In this document: positions 27,906-36,487 of the stretch, piece after piece
How the letters are laid out: each line of letters opens with the position of its first letter
Numbering within the stretch: position 1 is the stretch's first letter
Source of the DNA: an uncultured Oleispira sp.
Lineage (GTDB): Bacteria > Pseudomonadota > Gammaproteobacteria > Pseudomonadales > Oceanobacteraceae
Assembly (NCBI GenBank): GCA_913061415.1
Contig: CAJXUD010000015.1
Location: 17,388-81,387, forward strand
DNA: 64,000 bases
Reading direction: 5' to 3'
Position numbers and translations under genes: made by a program
The notes under the pieces: model-generated
Databases searched by the model: none
Seen by the model: the letters and a program-made list of their open reading frames with translations, nothing else
What the model was told of the DNA's origin: nothing

Positions 27906-28640
27906 CTAGCCCTTGCCAATAATATTCCCAGCATGCAATCCACACTCTTTGTGATCACCACCTTCCCACCACCAGCGGCCTTCGCGCTCGTGTTGGTTCG
28001 GTAAAACAGGACGAGTACAAGGCTCGCAACCAATGCTGATATAACCTTGGTTGTGCAATTCATTAAACGGCACGTCAAAAATCTTGATGTATTCCCAAAC
28101 CTGAGCCGATGTCCAGTTAGCGAGTGGGTTGTACTTATAAAGTACCTCGCCCGCGCCAGGGAAGTTATCTTCTTCACATAAAGCAATCTCGGTACGAGTG
28201 CCTGGGCTTTGGTCTTTGCGTTGGCCAGTGACCCAAGCGTCTAGTGTTGTTAGCTTGCGCTTAAGTGGCGCGATCTTGCGCACGCCGCAGCATTCTTTAT
28301 GACCATCTTCATAAAAGCTAAACAAACCTTTCTCTTTACTGAAAGCTTCAAGAGCAGCCTGTTCTGGTGACATAAGCTCAATCTGGATGTTGTAGTGCTT
28401 ACGAACTTTTTCGATAAACTGATACGTTTCTGGATGTAAGCGACCGGTATCTAGGCAAAAAACCTGAACGTTTGGATCGATCTTGGTCGCCATATCAACC
28501 AATATCACATCTTCAGCACCACTAAAGCTAACGGCGATTTTACCGTGAGTTTCGATGGCATGCTTTATTAGGTCTTTCGGGCGCTTGTCGGCAAATTCTT
28601 GGTTGATCGTTGTTACATCAATCTTTGTTGGGTTGGACAT
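27906..28640 (-). CDS. cysH: Adenylylsulfate/phosphoadenylylsulfate reductase CysH (Fe-S type)
   Basis: 244 aa from the ATG at 28640 (AGAGA upstream). A further 24 residues upstream to 28712 are encoded by a 12-bp tandem repeat and are not considered part of the protein. The PAPS reductase fold starts at [17 protein letters not shown]; the cysteine pairs ECCGVRK and GCEPCTRP mark the [4Fe-4S] cluster of the bacterial APS reductase type, and the C-terminal KECGLHAG carries the catalytic Cys. It reduces APS (or PAPS) to sulfite, which the CysI-like enzyme at 14.7-16.4 kb then reduces. CysB control is inferred. Confidence 0.95.
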   Translation of the reverse strand: MSNPTKIDVTTINQEFADKRPKDLIKHAIETHGKIAVSFSGAEDVILVDMATKIDPNVQVFCLDTGRLHPETYQFIEKVRKHYNIQIELMSPEQAALEAFSKEKGLFSFYEDGHKECCGVRKIAPLKRKLTTLDAWVTGQRKDQSPGTRTEIALCEEDNFPGAGEVLYKYNPLANWTSAQVWEYIKIFDVPFNELHNQGYISIGCEPCTRPVLPNQHEREGRWWWEGGDHKECGLHAGNIIGKG

Positions 28641-28649
28641 TGTATCTCT

Positions 28650-28709
28650 CTCTATCGAGTGCTCTATCGATTGCACTATCAAATTAACTATCAAATTAAC
28701 TATCAAGTT
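28650..28709. repeat. 12-bp tandem repeat, five copies, in the cysH leader
   Basis: Minus-strand units read AACTTGATAGTT, AATTTGATAGTT, AATTTGATAGTG, CAATCGATAGAG, CACTCGATAGAG, immediately ahead of the cysH ribosome-binding site. The rest of the 28641-28971 gap is AT-rich, with a small hairpin GCTTTAA/TTAAAGC at 28832-28850. Confidence 0.88.
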
Positions 28710-28971
28710 CATTATTACGATGGTGTCTTGCGGTAAGCTATTTTAAAAAGTGCTTTTGCTTAGACATATTTCAATTCGGTTATTTTACACAATTTCTACC
28801 ATTGAGAGCAGCCTAGCATGATTGCATATATGCTTTAAAATAATTAAAGCTAATATTTATATAATTAAAAGACAGGATGGCTGAAGGACTGCTTATTGTT
28901 TTTAGTAGATTTACTGTTAGAGTACGCAGATTAATTACAGTTAAAAACAACGTCAAAAATTGGAGAGTATT

Positions 28972-29589
28972 GTGGAAGTAGCTTGCTTAGATCTTGAAGG
29001 TGTATTAATTCCAGAAATCTGGATCGAATTTGCCAATAAAACAGGCATTGAAGAGTTAAAAGCGACAACTCGTGATATTCCAGATTACGACGTTTTAATG
29101 AAACAGCGTTTACGCATCCTAGATGAAAACGGCTTTAAGCTACAAGACATCCAAGAAGTGATTGCAACGCTTAAGCCTTTAGATGGCGCAATCGAATTCG
29201 TTAACTGGTTGCGTGAGCGTTTTCAGGTAATTATTTTATCTGATACCTTTTATGAATTCTCACAGCCATTAATGCGCCAGCTAGGCTTTCCAACATTGTT
29301 CTGCCACCGTCTAGAAACCGACGAAGAAGGCCGTGTAGTGAACTACCACCTTCGCCAAGCAGATCCAAAGCGCCAATCAATCCGAGCGCTACAAACAATC
29401 TACTACCGCACAATCGCAGCAGGGGATTCGTACAACGATACAACCATGCTAGCCGAAGCTGATGCAGGCATTTTGTTCAAAGCACCACAAAACGTGATCG
29501 AAGAATTTCCACAATTCCCAGCGGTACACGAATACGAAGACCTGAAAAAAGAATTCTTAAAAGCATCAAACAGAGATTTGACGCTATAA
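28972..29589 (+). CDS. thrH: Phosphoserine phosphatase/homoserine phosphotransferase ThrH
   Basis: 205 aa from the GTG at 28972, with GGAGAG four bases upstream; this gives the same length as P. aeruginosa ThrH (205). An in-frame TTG at 28960 overlaps the ribosome-binding site. HAD motifs: CLDLEGVL with nucleophilic Asp, ILSDTFYEFSQPLMRQLGFP, and AAGDSYNDTTML. ThrH dephosphorylates phosphoserine and can transfer the phosphate to homoserine, linking serine and threonine synthesis. Gene order cysH, thrH, pabB matches Pseudomonas (recalled as PA1756-PA1758). It ends at the paired REP-like element. Confidence 0.95.
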   Translation: MEVACLDLEGVLIPEIWIEFANKTGIEELKATTRDIPDYDVLMKQRLRILDENGFKLQDIQEVIATLKPLDGAIEFVNWLRERFQVIILSDTFYEFSQPLMRQLGFPTLFCHRLETDEEGRVVNYHLRQADPKRQSIRALQTIYYRTIAAGDSYNDTTMLAEADAGILFKAPQNVIEEFPQFPAVHEYEDLKKEFLKASNRDLTL

Positions 29590-29594
29590 GAACT

Positions 29595-29659
29595 TGTCGC
29601 CCTAAAGGACGACCTACATTTTGCAGTTGGTTTAATGTAGGTCGTCCTTCAGGGCGACA
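29595..29659. repeat. Paired REP-like element (BIME-like inverted repeat)
   Basis: Two 25-bp arms (29595-29619 and 29635-29659) are inverted copies differing at one base, around a 15-nt loop. Each arm is itself an imperfect palindrome of the GTCGYCCTTYAGGGCGAC type. It lies between convergent thrH and pabB and can serve as terminator for both. Confidence 0.9.
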
Positions 29660-29668
29660 TGAGTAACA

Positions 29669-31129
29669 TTATAACCCTTCAACAACATCCATAATCCGGC
29701 GAATCTTAGTAAGACTCTCTTCATACTCTTCATCGCAATCAGAATCCACAGTAATACCACCGCCACCCCAGCAAGTAATCGATCCACCCCGAAACTCCAA
29801 GCTACGAATCAAAATATTAAAATCCGTATGTCCGCTATCAGAAAAATACCCAAAGCTACCGCAATAAAGCGAACGAGGCTGAACCTCAAGTTCATTAATT
29901 ATCTCCATGGCCCGCTTTTTAGGTGCCCCCGTAATAGACCCACCAGGAAAAGCACGACTAATAGCCTCAACAGGGCTAATACCAGGGCGTAATTGCGCAC
30001 TAATAGTACTAACCAAGTGATGAACATTCGGGTGAGACTCAAGCTCAAATAATTTATCAACCTTAACGCTACCCGGTGTAGCAGAAATACTCAGATCATT
30101 ACGCAGCAAATCAACAATCATCAAATTTTCAGCTTGGTTCTTAGCACTATTGGTTAGCTCTTTAATCAAAGCATCATCAACCGATTTATCATCACTGCGC
30201 TTAATCGTACCTTTAATAGGTTTAGCTTGAAGCTTGCCGGTATTATCAATACTAATAAAACGCTCAGGGCTCATGCTGACAAGTTCGCAGTGCTCGCCTT
30301 GAAAGTAACAGCCAAAGCTGGGCTTGAGTGCATCAAACAAAGGCAGAAGGGTATCAACGGCATCCCCTTTATATTGTTCACTTATAAAGGGGTGAGTAAG
30401 GTTAACCTGATAACAGTCACCGGCAACAAGATAATCTTGTACTTTAAAGAACGCCTTTTGATAATCATCCTTGTGCCACTTGGGCTTAAAGGTAGAAGCT
30501 TTGAATAGGGCGGCAGTCTTACTTGCGGCAGTCTTATTTATAGACGCAGCATTATTAAGCTCGGATAGCTTTAAATATTCAGATTGCAGCCACTCAAAAG
30601 CATCCCTTGCCGCTTGATCAGGATCGCCTAGCAAAAAGAAGCAATTCTCAAGATGATCAAAGCAAATACTCCATGGGTAATGGTTAAATTCAGCAATGGC
30701 CGTAGCAGGGAGATTCTTGCCAGCTCCTGCATTATCTACTGGGCTGTTAATAAGAGCAGGCTCAGGGTAAGCGAAATAACCCATCCACCCAGAATGAAAC
30801 GGAATTTCTGGGTCTTTCTTAATGGCAGGATTAAATGATATTGATTGCTGCCAGGTACTAAGTGCTTTGTGACAATAAAATAGGCGCTTATCAGAAGGGT
30901 TTGCACTGAAATAGCTAAAGCGGCGATCGTTATTTTTACTCTCTGTCGTTGTGGTCGTAGTCTCGGGTTTAATGGAAGAAGATATAAGAAGACTAATATT
31001 AGAAAGTACTAAGTCGCTATCCAACGACTGGCTCAAATTGATAAGTCGAATAAACAGCTGTGTCGAATTTAATGGCGATAATGCACCCGAATTTACAGTG
31101 TTTTCAGTAAAAATATCAGATGAATTCAT
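29669..31129 (-). CDS. pabB: Aminodeoxychorismate synthase component I
   Basis: 486 aa from the ATG at 31129; a GTG at 31186 in frame would add 19 residues, and neither has a clear ribosome-binding site. The chorismate-binding domain occupies the C-terminal two thirds: YQKAFFKVQDYLVAGDCYQVNLTHPF, SPERFISID, KPIKGTIKRSDD (PabB-type PIKGT with Lys), RNDLS, and AFPGGSITGAPKKRAMEII. It converts chorismate to 4-amino-4-deoxychorismate with a PabA amidotransferase encoded elsewhere. pabC at 55 kb completes pABA synthesis. A 15-bp tandem duplication (30510-30539) encodes KTAAS/KTAAL in the linker. Confidence 0.94.
   Translation of the reverse strand: MNSSDIFTENTVNSGALSPLNSTQLFIRLINLSQSLDSDLVLSNISLLISSSIKPETTTTTTESKNNDRRFSYFSANPSDKRLFYCHKALSTWQQSISFNPAIKKDPEIPFHSGWMGYFAYPEPALINSPVDNAGAGKNLPATAIAEFNHYPWSICFDHLENCFFLLGDPDQAARDAFEWLQSEYLKLSELNNAASINKTAASKTAALFKASTFKPKWHKDDYQKAFFKVQDYLVAGDCYQVNLTHPFISEQYKGDAVDTLLPLFDALKPSFGCYFQGEHCELVSMSPERFISIDNTGKLQAKPIKGTIKRSDDKSVDDALIKELTNSAKNQAENLMIVDLLRNDLSISATPGSVKVDKLFELESHPNVHHLVSTISAQLRPGISPVEAISRAFPGGSITGAPKKRAMEIINELEVQPRSLYCGSFGYFSDSGHTDFNILIRSLEFRGGSITCWGGGGITVDSDCDEEYEESLTKIRRIMDVVEGL
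30510..30539. repeat. 15-bp in-frame tandem duplication inside pabB
   Basis: GCGGCAGTCTTACTT followed by GCGGCAGTCTTATTT; in pabB it encodes the pentapeptide repeat KTAAS KTAAL in a linker before the chorismate-binding domain. Confidence 0.85.
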
Positions 31130-31286
31130 TATAAGAATGCCAAGTTTGGAGGTTGAATTCTGCCAAAGCAGAACGTTGTAAGACACATGACTCTATGTGT
31201 CTGTAGTTTACAAAAAAATTAGTGAAAATGTTGAAATATTTCTAGACAAAGAATCTATCCCATAATATTGTTTGTGCAACTTCTGA

Positions 31287-31304
31287 CCTTAACAAGAGTT
31301 AAGG
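31287..31304 (+). promoter_or_regulatory. Hairpin in the long leader of the filA-like gene
   Basis: Perfect stem CCTTAAC, loop AAGA, GTTAAGG, within the AT-rich 31130-31450 interval (321 bp). A second small hairpin, GAGT GTGC ACTC at about 31439-31450, overlaps the ribosome-binding site (CGGAG). Either could modulate translation or mRNA stability. No convincing sigma70 promoter could be picked by eye. Confidence 0.4.
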
Positions 31305-31450
31305 CAGTAGAGTTATACGATAACAATAAAAATGAACTATGCATGATTAATTCTCAGAAAGAGTCGCTCGTTTAAGAGAGATGATTTCAAACCCGAGAAT
31401 AAAAGTAGGGAAGACTACTTAATAATCATAATATAACGGAGTGTGCACTC

Positions 31451-32419
31451 ATGAAAACTTTTCAAAAAATCGCTTTAGTATCTGCAATCGCTGCAGCACC
31501 ATTCGCTGCTCAAGCTGACCTTACACCAATGGATGACTCTTTAATGGGTAATACGACGGGTCAAGCTGGTGTTACTATCGAGATTGATATGGGTAATGCT
31601 GGTGTTACTATCGGTGAAGTTGAATATGTAGATGGTGATCTTGAAACAGCAAATACTTATGGTTCTGTATTGCTACAGCAAATTAATATCTCTGAAGCTG
31701 ATATTACGCAAACAATTGACGTTGATGCAGATGGTTCTCTAGTATTAGGTATTAGCGAAATCAACAATATGACAATCAGTCTTGGTAATATTGCTGGAGC
31801 AAATTCTGACAAGAGTGCATTGGCTCTTAAAAGTGCTGCTGGTGAAATTACTGAAGTTGTTAATGATATTAGCTTGACTATGAACATGGGAGCTACAACT
31901 ACTACTCTTGTTAACCTACAAGAAGCTGGTAATGCTGCTAAGTATGGTATCACTCAGTCATTCGATAATGGTGTAGATCCTGTGTCAAATGCTGCTAATG
32001 GTTCTTTAGCAATTAAAGCGGATCTTGCTTTCGAAATAACAGATCTTGATGTTGGTGCTTTTGGTTATACCCAAGAACAAGCTGATGCTCGTGGTGATGC
32101 TGCAGGTAATGGCGATGGTGTTGTTGATGCTGGCTTGGAGCAAATAACAGCTGATTCATTGGTTGATGGTTCTGCGGTTAAGTTAAATGACATTCGTTTC
32201 TATGGTACTGGCGGTCGTGGCACTAATGCTACAGTAAGTCAGACTATTTGGGCTCAAGGTGGAACTGTTGCTCAAGGTGGTGGTGTTTACATATCTATGG
32301 GTGCTATTGCTGGTACTCTTGAAGTTGGTGGTATTGAGTTGGGCGGCGCCTCAATCGGTGCTGTTAAAGTATCTGATATCAATCTTGCTGGTATGACTCA
32401 GCGCATCTACGGTCACTAA
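31451..32419 (+). CDS. FilA-like secreted/surface protein (DUF6160-type)
   Basis: 322 aa. Sec signal peptide at residues 1-22 (hydrophobic 7-20, AQA-D cleavage). Directly after it comes MDDSLMGNTTGQAGVTI (27-43), a motif shared by FilA-type proteins in Acinetobacter, in my recollection. The mature chain is rich in Gly, Ala, Asp, Thr, with short beta-like repeats and a Ca-binding-like loop DAAGNGDGVVD (216-226) plus DVDADGS (90-96). It has no Cys. The C-terminus ends MTQRIYGH. It is probably the most expressed gene of the operon, as a strong terminator follows it. A pilin-like or surface-layer function is only inferred. Confidence 0.75.
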   Translation: MKTFQKIALVSAIAAAPFAAQADLTPMDDSLMGNTTGQAGVTIEIDMGNAGVTIGEVEYVDGDLETANTYGSVLLQQINISEADITQTIDVDADGSLVLGISEINNMTISLGNIAGANSDKSALALKSAAGEITEVVNDISLTMNMGATTTTLVNLQEAGNAAKYGITQSFDNGVDPVSNAANGSLAIKADLAFEITDLDVGAFGYTQEQADARGDAAGNGDGVVDAGLEQITADSLVDGSAVKLNDIRFYGTGGRGTNATVSQTIWAQGGTVAQGGGVYISMGAIAGTLEVGGIELGGASIGAVKVSDINLAGMTQRIYGH

Positions 32420-32455
32420 TCACTTGTGATTATCTGATTTAGATAAGCTAAAAAG

Positions 32456-32479
32456 AAACCCGCTTCGGCGGGTTTTTTT
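32456..32479 (+). terminator. Terminator between the filA-like gene and the rest of the operon
   Basis: AAACCCGC, TTCG loop, GCGGGTTT followed by more T, 37 bp past the stop codon. It would separate or attenuate transcription into the downstream genes. The remaining 32480-32721 DNA is AT-rich and may hold a second promoter, which I could not define. Confidence 0.93.
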
Positions 32480-32721
32480 ATGTCTGTAAAAAAATATTCC
32501 ATGCATTATATTGCCAAGCAGTAGGTGAGAAATTTGGATTGCTTAGTATTAAAACGAATGATTCTTATAGCTAATGTTTTAAGCGCACTTTTTTAGAAAA
32601 AAGAACAATTGTTTGCAATTAATTATGGTTTTTTAGGTAAACTTCTGTAACATGAGTTTGCAAGTCTTGAGCTACAAATAATAATAATCCAAGGCGCTTC
32701 TCAGGGAGTTGGGGAAATACT

Positions 32722-33714
32722 GTGTTAATCATTTTATTAGGTTCTATTATTGCATTCTCTATTGTTAACGAGCTGGCCATTGTGCCTGATCGTCAAGATG
32801 GAGATATCGTTTATCGTGTTGCGAATACCGAGCCTGCGCAGCAGGATGTGTTTGTGAATGTCGAACCGTTAGCGGTTCAGCGTTTTAATAACGTGGTACG
32901 CCAAGCATACGATTACAGCTGCGGCTCTGCAGCACTTACAACCGTTCTCGATTTCTATCTTGGTCGTAACTTCCAAGAACGCCAAGTAATGGAAGGTCTA
33001 TTACGCTTTGGTGAAACCGAACGTATCGTAGAGCGTCGTGGTTTTTCATTATTAGACATGAAACGCTTGGTTACAGCACTAGGTCACCCGTCAGGTGGAT
33101 TTAAAGCAGAAGCGTCTGATTTAGAAGAGCTCGATCACCCGGCTATTGCACCGATTGAATACGCAGGTTTTAAACACTTTGTAGTAATTCGTGCAGTATA
33201 CGATGGTCGTGTATTTGTTGCCGATCCTGCACTGGGTAATATCAGTTTTACCATGCATCGCTTTTTAGAAATTTGGGATAATAACGTACTGTTTATTGTA
33301 TTCCCGAACGGTCACAAACCAGCAAGTGGTTTAGAATTACAAGAGCAAGATTTACGCTACGTTTCTGATTACATCATTGCAGAAAATACGTTTAAAGAAT
33401 TCCCGCACTTTGCCATCCCTGTCGACGGCAATATGTACAACAAAATTGCTTCATTAAATAATAATGCCTTTTTTAAATTTGATGTTGCCCGCAACGATAC
33501 CAATGCACCGATCTCTGATTATGGCCAAACGGTTGAGCCTGGTGAACCACGCCTGAATGCTGATGGTAATCAATATTACCCTACGGATAACAGCAAATTT
33601 TATGATCAAAGTGGTGACGAAGAATTCAATTCTATATATTGGACAGGCACTGACGGTCTTTATGATTCGGGTGTTCGCAGTATTGAAAAAAATATACGTT
33701 ATAAGCGTAACTAA
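32722..33714 (+). CDS. Stand-alone periplasmic C39-type cysteine peptidase (FilB-like)
   Basis: 330 aa from a GTG with GGGGAAA upstream. One N-terminal hydrophobic helix (2-20) acts as signal or anchor. The peptidase C39-like domain has Gln61 (oxyanion), catalytic Cys67 in YDYSCGSAALTTVL, His152 in KHFVVIRAV and Asp168 in VADPALGN, so the triad is complete. About 130 C-terminal residues have no assignment. C39 domains usually cut double-glycine leaders while fused to ABC exporters; here there is no ATPase or membrane domain. Placement next to the FilA-like gene suggests that protein as substrate (inference). Confidence 0.85.
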   Translation: MLIILLGSIIAFSIVNELAIVPDRQDGDIVYRVANTEPAQQDVFVNVEPLAVQRFNNVVRQAYDYSCGSAALTTVLDFYLGRNFQERQVMEGLLRFGETERIVERRGFSLLDMKRLVTALGHPSGGFKAEASDLEELDHPAIAPIEYAGFKHFVVIRAVYDGRVFVADPALGNISFTMHRFLEIWDNNVLFIVFPNGHKPASGLELQEQDLRYVSDYIIAENTFKEFPHFAIPVDGNMYNKIASLNNNAFFKFDVARNDTNAPISDYGQTVEPGEPRLNADGNQYYPTDNSKFYDQSGDEEFNSIYWTGTDGLYDSGVRSIEKNIRYKRN

Positions 33715-33747
33715 TTAAAATAAGAACTTAAAAAGATAGGGATTCCA

Positions 33748-34800
33748 ATGGGGATTAAGCTGCATTCATCATTATTATTGATCGCTCTTAGTGCAACCAG
33801 TGCTTCTTTGGTACACGCCGCAGAAGTATCAGACGCACGTGAAGCTTTGACAAAACAATCTACCGATGCTGACTCAGAGAAGGCACTAGAAGAAGTTTTT
33901 GAAGCTGCTGAAAGTAACTATTCATTAATGAAAAAGGGCGGGCTCGGCTTAAACTATAGTTTCGACTATAGCTACTATGCTGATCAGCGTTTAAGTTTAC
34001 TGATTGCACCACAGCTTGATGCTAATGGTGATCCAACAGGGTCTTCTAATATTTTAAGTGCAGATGTTTCACCATCTTCTTCGCATACCTTTACTAATTC
34101 GTTTTCTTTAGATTATGGCTTGCTTGATAACGTAACCATTGGTGGTCGTTTACCATTGATCGCAAAGTTTGATACTGAACGCTCCATTACAAATTTTGCT
34201 ATGGGTGATTTAAGCGGTACGGTCCGCTGGCAGCCATGGGGTATCGTTCCTGGTACGATTAGCAAAACGCTATTTGGTTCTCTTAAATTAAAAACCGCCG
34301 ATAGTCCATACGAAGTTGATCCTAATAGAAACCTAGCAACAGGTTCTGGTTTTTACAGCTTAAGTGGTGGTGCCAGTGTTTCTAAAGTATTGGATCCGGT
34401 TGTATTATTTGGCTCGGGTACTTATGCCTATAATATTCCTGAAACAGACCTGAACCAGGTTCGTGATGGCGCAAAATTAGTTGAAGTGCACCCAGGGAGT
34501 TCTTTATCAGGCTCGATGGGTTTTGCTTATTCATTGTCTTATGACGTATCTTTAAGTGTGTCTTTCCAAGCATCTTTCAATGACGAAACTAAATTCGTTC
34601 TAGAACGTGGTCGCGAAAAAGTCAATAGCACGGTCGGTAGTCAAGTAACCGGTATCATGAACTTTGCTTTAGGTGTGCGTGTATCTCCTAAGACGATTAC
34701 CAATATTAATGTTGGCTTTGGTATGACCGAAGCAGCGCCTGACTTCATGGTTGGCTTTTCTATGCCAATCGATATTGAAGGCATAAAGGCAAGCTTGTAA
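33748..34800 (+). CDS. Outer-membrane beta-barrel protein (transporter-like, FilC/MetA-degradation type)
   Basis: 350 aa with signal peptide (1-24, VHA-A). A short helical segment (residues 28-58, Ala/Glu/Asp rich) precedes alternating hydrophobic and polar strands such as FTNSFSLDYGLLDNVTIGGRLPL and DLSGTVRWQPWG-like stretches, fitting an approximately 12-strand barrel related to the phenol-degradation meta-pathway transporter family. It ends with strand FMVGFSMPIDIEGIKASL. The assignment rests on pattern, not catalytic residues. It is 33 bp after the C39 gene and 31 bp before the FadL-type gene, so it is in the operon. Confidence 0.7.
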   Translation: MGIKLHSSLLLIALSATSASLVHAAEVSDAREALTKQSTDADSEKALEEVFEAAESNYSLMKKGGLGLNYSFDYSYYADQRLSLLIAPQLDANGDPTGSSNILSADVSPSSSHTFTNSFSLDYGLLDNVTIGGRLPLIAKFDTERSITNFAMGDLSGTVRWQPWGIVPGTISKTLFGSLKLKTADSPYEVDPNRNLATGSGFYSLSGGASVSKVLDPVVLFGSGTYAYNIPETDLNQVRDGAKLVEVHPGSSLSGSMGFAYSLSYDVSLSVSFQASFNDETKFVLERGREKVNSTVGSQVTGIMNFALGVRVSPKTITNINVGFGMTEAAPDFMVGFSMPIDIEGIKASL

Positions 34801-34831
34801 ACATCGCAATGAAGGCAGTAAGGAGACAAAC

Positions 34832-36487
34832 ATGAATATTGCGATGTTTAAACGACTAGCGGCGCTAACCCTTGGGTTGGCTGCGGGTAGTACTCAAGCG
34901 CAGTTAGCATCAAACTTATTTATTGATACCAAGGCTATGTCTATGGGTAATGCTGTGACAGCAGACCCGGTTGGTATTATGAGTATTCACTTTAACCCAG
35001 CGGGCTTAACCAAGCTGGATGGACGTCAAATTCAATTTGCTATCCAAAATATTTATTTGAAAGCAGAATATGATTTCCAAGTTCCTGATCACTATAGTGG
35101 TGATGGCGAACTTATGGATATCAATGATGATCCTGTTGCCGGAAAAAGTGGCTCGTCCAGTGCCGCGGCCTATATTCCGGGTCACGGTATTTTGCCGTTA
35201 GATATTTTGCCTATTTTGCAATTGCCATCAGCGGGTATGTCAATCAAGCCAGAAGGTTCACGTTTTACTTTTGCTAACGCGGTTTATGCCCCGATGGCGG
35301 CAGGCTTTGCCAAGTCCGATGATGATCCAGGTCGTTATCAAGCGAAAAAAGTTGCGATGCAGCGATTCTCGTATTTAACACCGTCTTTTGGCTATCAGGT
35401 TAATGATGAATTTTCTGTTGGTGCCAGCTTCTTATTTAGTCATCATGCGTTAGCACTAGAGCAAGACTTACGAGCACCTAGTATTTTGATTGCAGTAGCA
35501 GATCAGCTTCAAGATGCTTTTGGTTGCTTTGATAAAGTTACAGGAGAGCCAACAGGCAATGATCCGCTAGTTCCTTTAATCGCCTTATGCGGTGGTAAAA
35601 TTGGACCTTACGAAGATGTAGGTACGCTGAAAGTAGATACTCAAGAAAGCCTATCTCCGTCGTTTAATATTGGTTTTTTATGGGAGCCTAAAGAATGGTT
35701 TGCTTGGGGTGCTACGTATCAAAGTGGCGCAACAGCTCATCTAAAAGGAACCTATGAATTAGAATATACCGATGATTTCGCGGGTTTCTTCCAGAAATTA
35801 CAATCGACTATTTTTGGTGCCATTGGTGGTGCAATTTTCCAGCTGCCTTCAGGGGTTAAGAAAGAATCAGGTTTGGTAACGACTGAGCAAGTTTTCCCAC
35901 AGCGCTTTCAAACGGGTATAAAATTAAAGTTTTTTGAAGACTTTCAGTTTAACTTTGACCTCGGTTGGAGTGACTTTGATAAGTGGGATTATTTAGAGCT
36001 TCAATTTGACCGCCCTGTGAGTTTCTTAAGCTCGGCTAAAATTTTAGCACCAGGTTTAGTGACCAATACGTCTTTGAAGCAACCATTAGGCTTTAAGAGT
36101 GTTTGGAGCCCTGCGTTTGGTTTTGGGTATGATCTGAATTCTCGTGTACAATTGCGTGCAGGTTATGAACCTCGTGCAACATCGATCCCAGATGAAGCAT
36201 TCAGTGTTCAGGCTCCTTTAGGTTTTGCAGAATTGTATACTATGGGTATGGGTTATATTTGGGATAAAGACAGCGTTGTTGATTTCTCAATAGCGTTTAT
36301 GCAATCTAAAGAAACCATTTATGCGGATCCACAATCGGAAAACGATAATGGACCCTATTCTAATTCAAGTAATGCGCTTAACAGGAACTGTTTGACATGT
36401 ACGGTAACCAACCCTTATCCAAGTCTGGATGTCAGAACCAAGCTAACTATTGGTGCTGTTGGTATCACTTATCGAACCAAGTTTTAA
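34832..36487 (+). CDS. OmpP1/FadL-family outer-membrane transport protein
   Basis: 551 aa with signal peptide (cleavage near TQA-Q, about residue 23). The N-terminal hatch region carries AMSMGNAVTADPVGIMSIHF followed by NPAGLTKL, the FadL NPAG hallmark. The remainder forms predicted beta strands ending in KLTIGAVGITYRTKF, with the aromatic C-terminal Phe needed for BAM recognition. FadL proteins bring hydrophobic compounds across the outer membrane. In P. aeruginosa the FadL homologue PA1764 is also between pabB and ppsR (recalled). The cargo is unknown. The next gene overlaps its 3' end in another frame. Confidence 0.88.
   Translation: MNIAMFKRLAALTLGLAAGSTQAQLASNLFIDTKAMSMGNAVTADPVGIMSIHFNPAGLTKLDGRQIQFAIQNIYLKAEYDFQVPDHYSGDGELMDINDDPVAGKSGSSSAAAYIPGHGILPLDILPILQLPSAGMSIKPEGSRFTFANAVYAPMAAGFAKSDDDPGRYQAKKVAMQRFSYLTPSFGYQVNDEFSVGASFLFSHHALALEQDLRAPSILIAVADQLQDAFGCFDKVTGEPTGNDPLVPLIALCGGKIGPYEDVGTLKVDTQESLSPSFNIGFLWEPKEWFAWGATYQSGATAHLKGTYELEYTDDFAGFFQKLQSTIFGAIGGAIFQLPSGVKKESGLVTTEQVFPQRFQTGIKLKFFEDFQFNFDLGWSDFDKWDYLELQFDRPVSFLSSAKILAPGLVTNTSLKQPLGFKSVWSPAFGFGYDLNSRVQLRAGYEPRATSIPDEAFSVQAPLGFAELYTMGMGYIWDKDSVVDFSIAFMQSKETIYADPQSENDNGPYSNSSNALNRNCLTCTVTNPYPSLDVRTKLTIGAVGITYRTKF

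Noticed and set aside
28641..28712. N-terminal extension of CysH from the ATG at 28712
   Set aside because: The 24 residues are coded by a tandem repeat; the ATG at 28640 has a ribosome-binding site and begins the conserved protein.
32480..32721. Promoter for the C39 gene
   Set aside because: Several AT-rich hexamers exist, but none has good -35 and -10 boxes at correct spacing; a promoter is likely but could not be placed.
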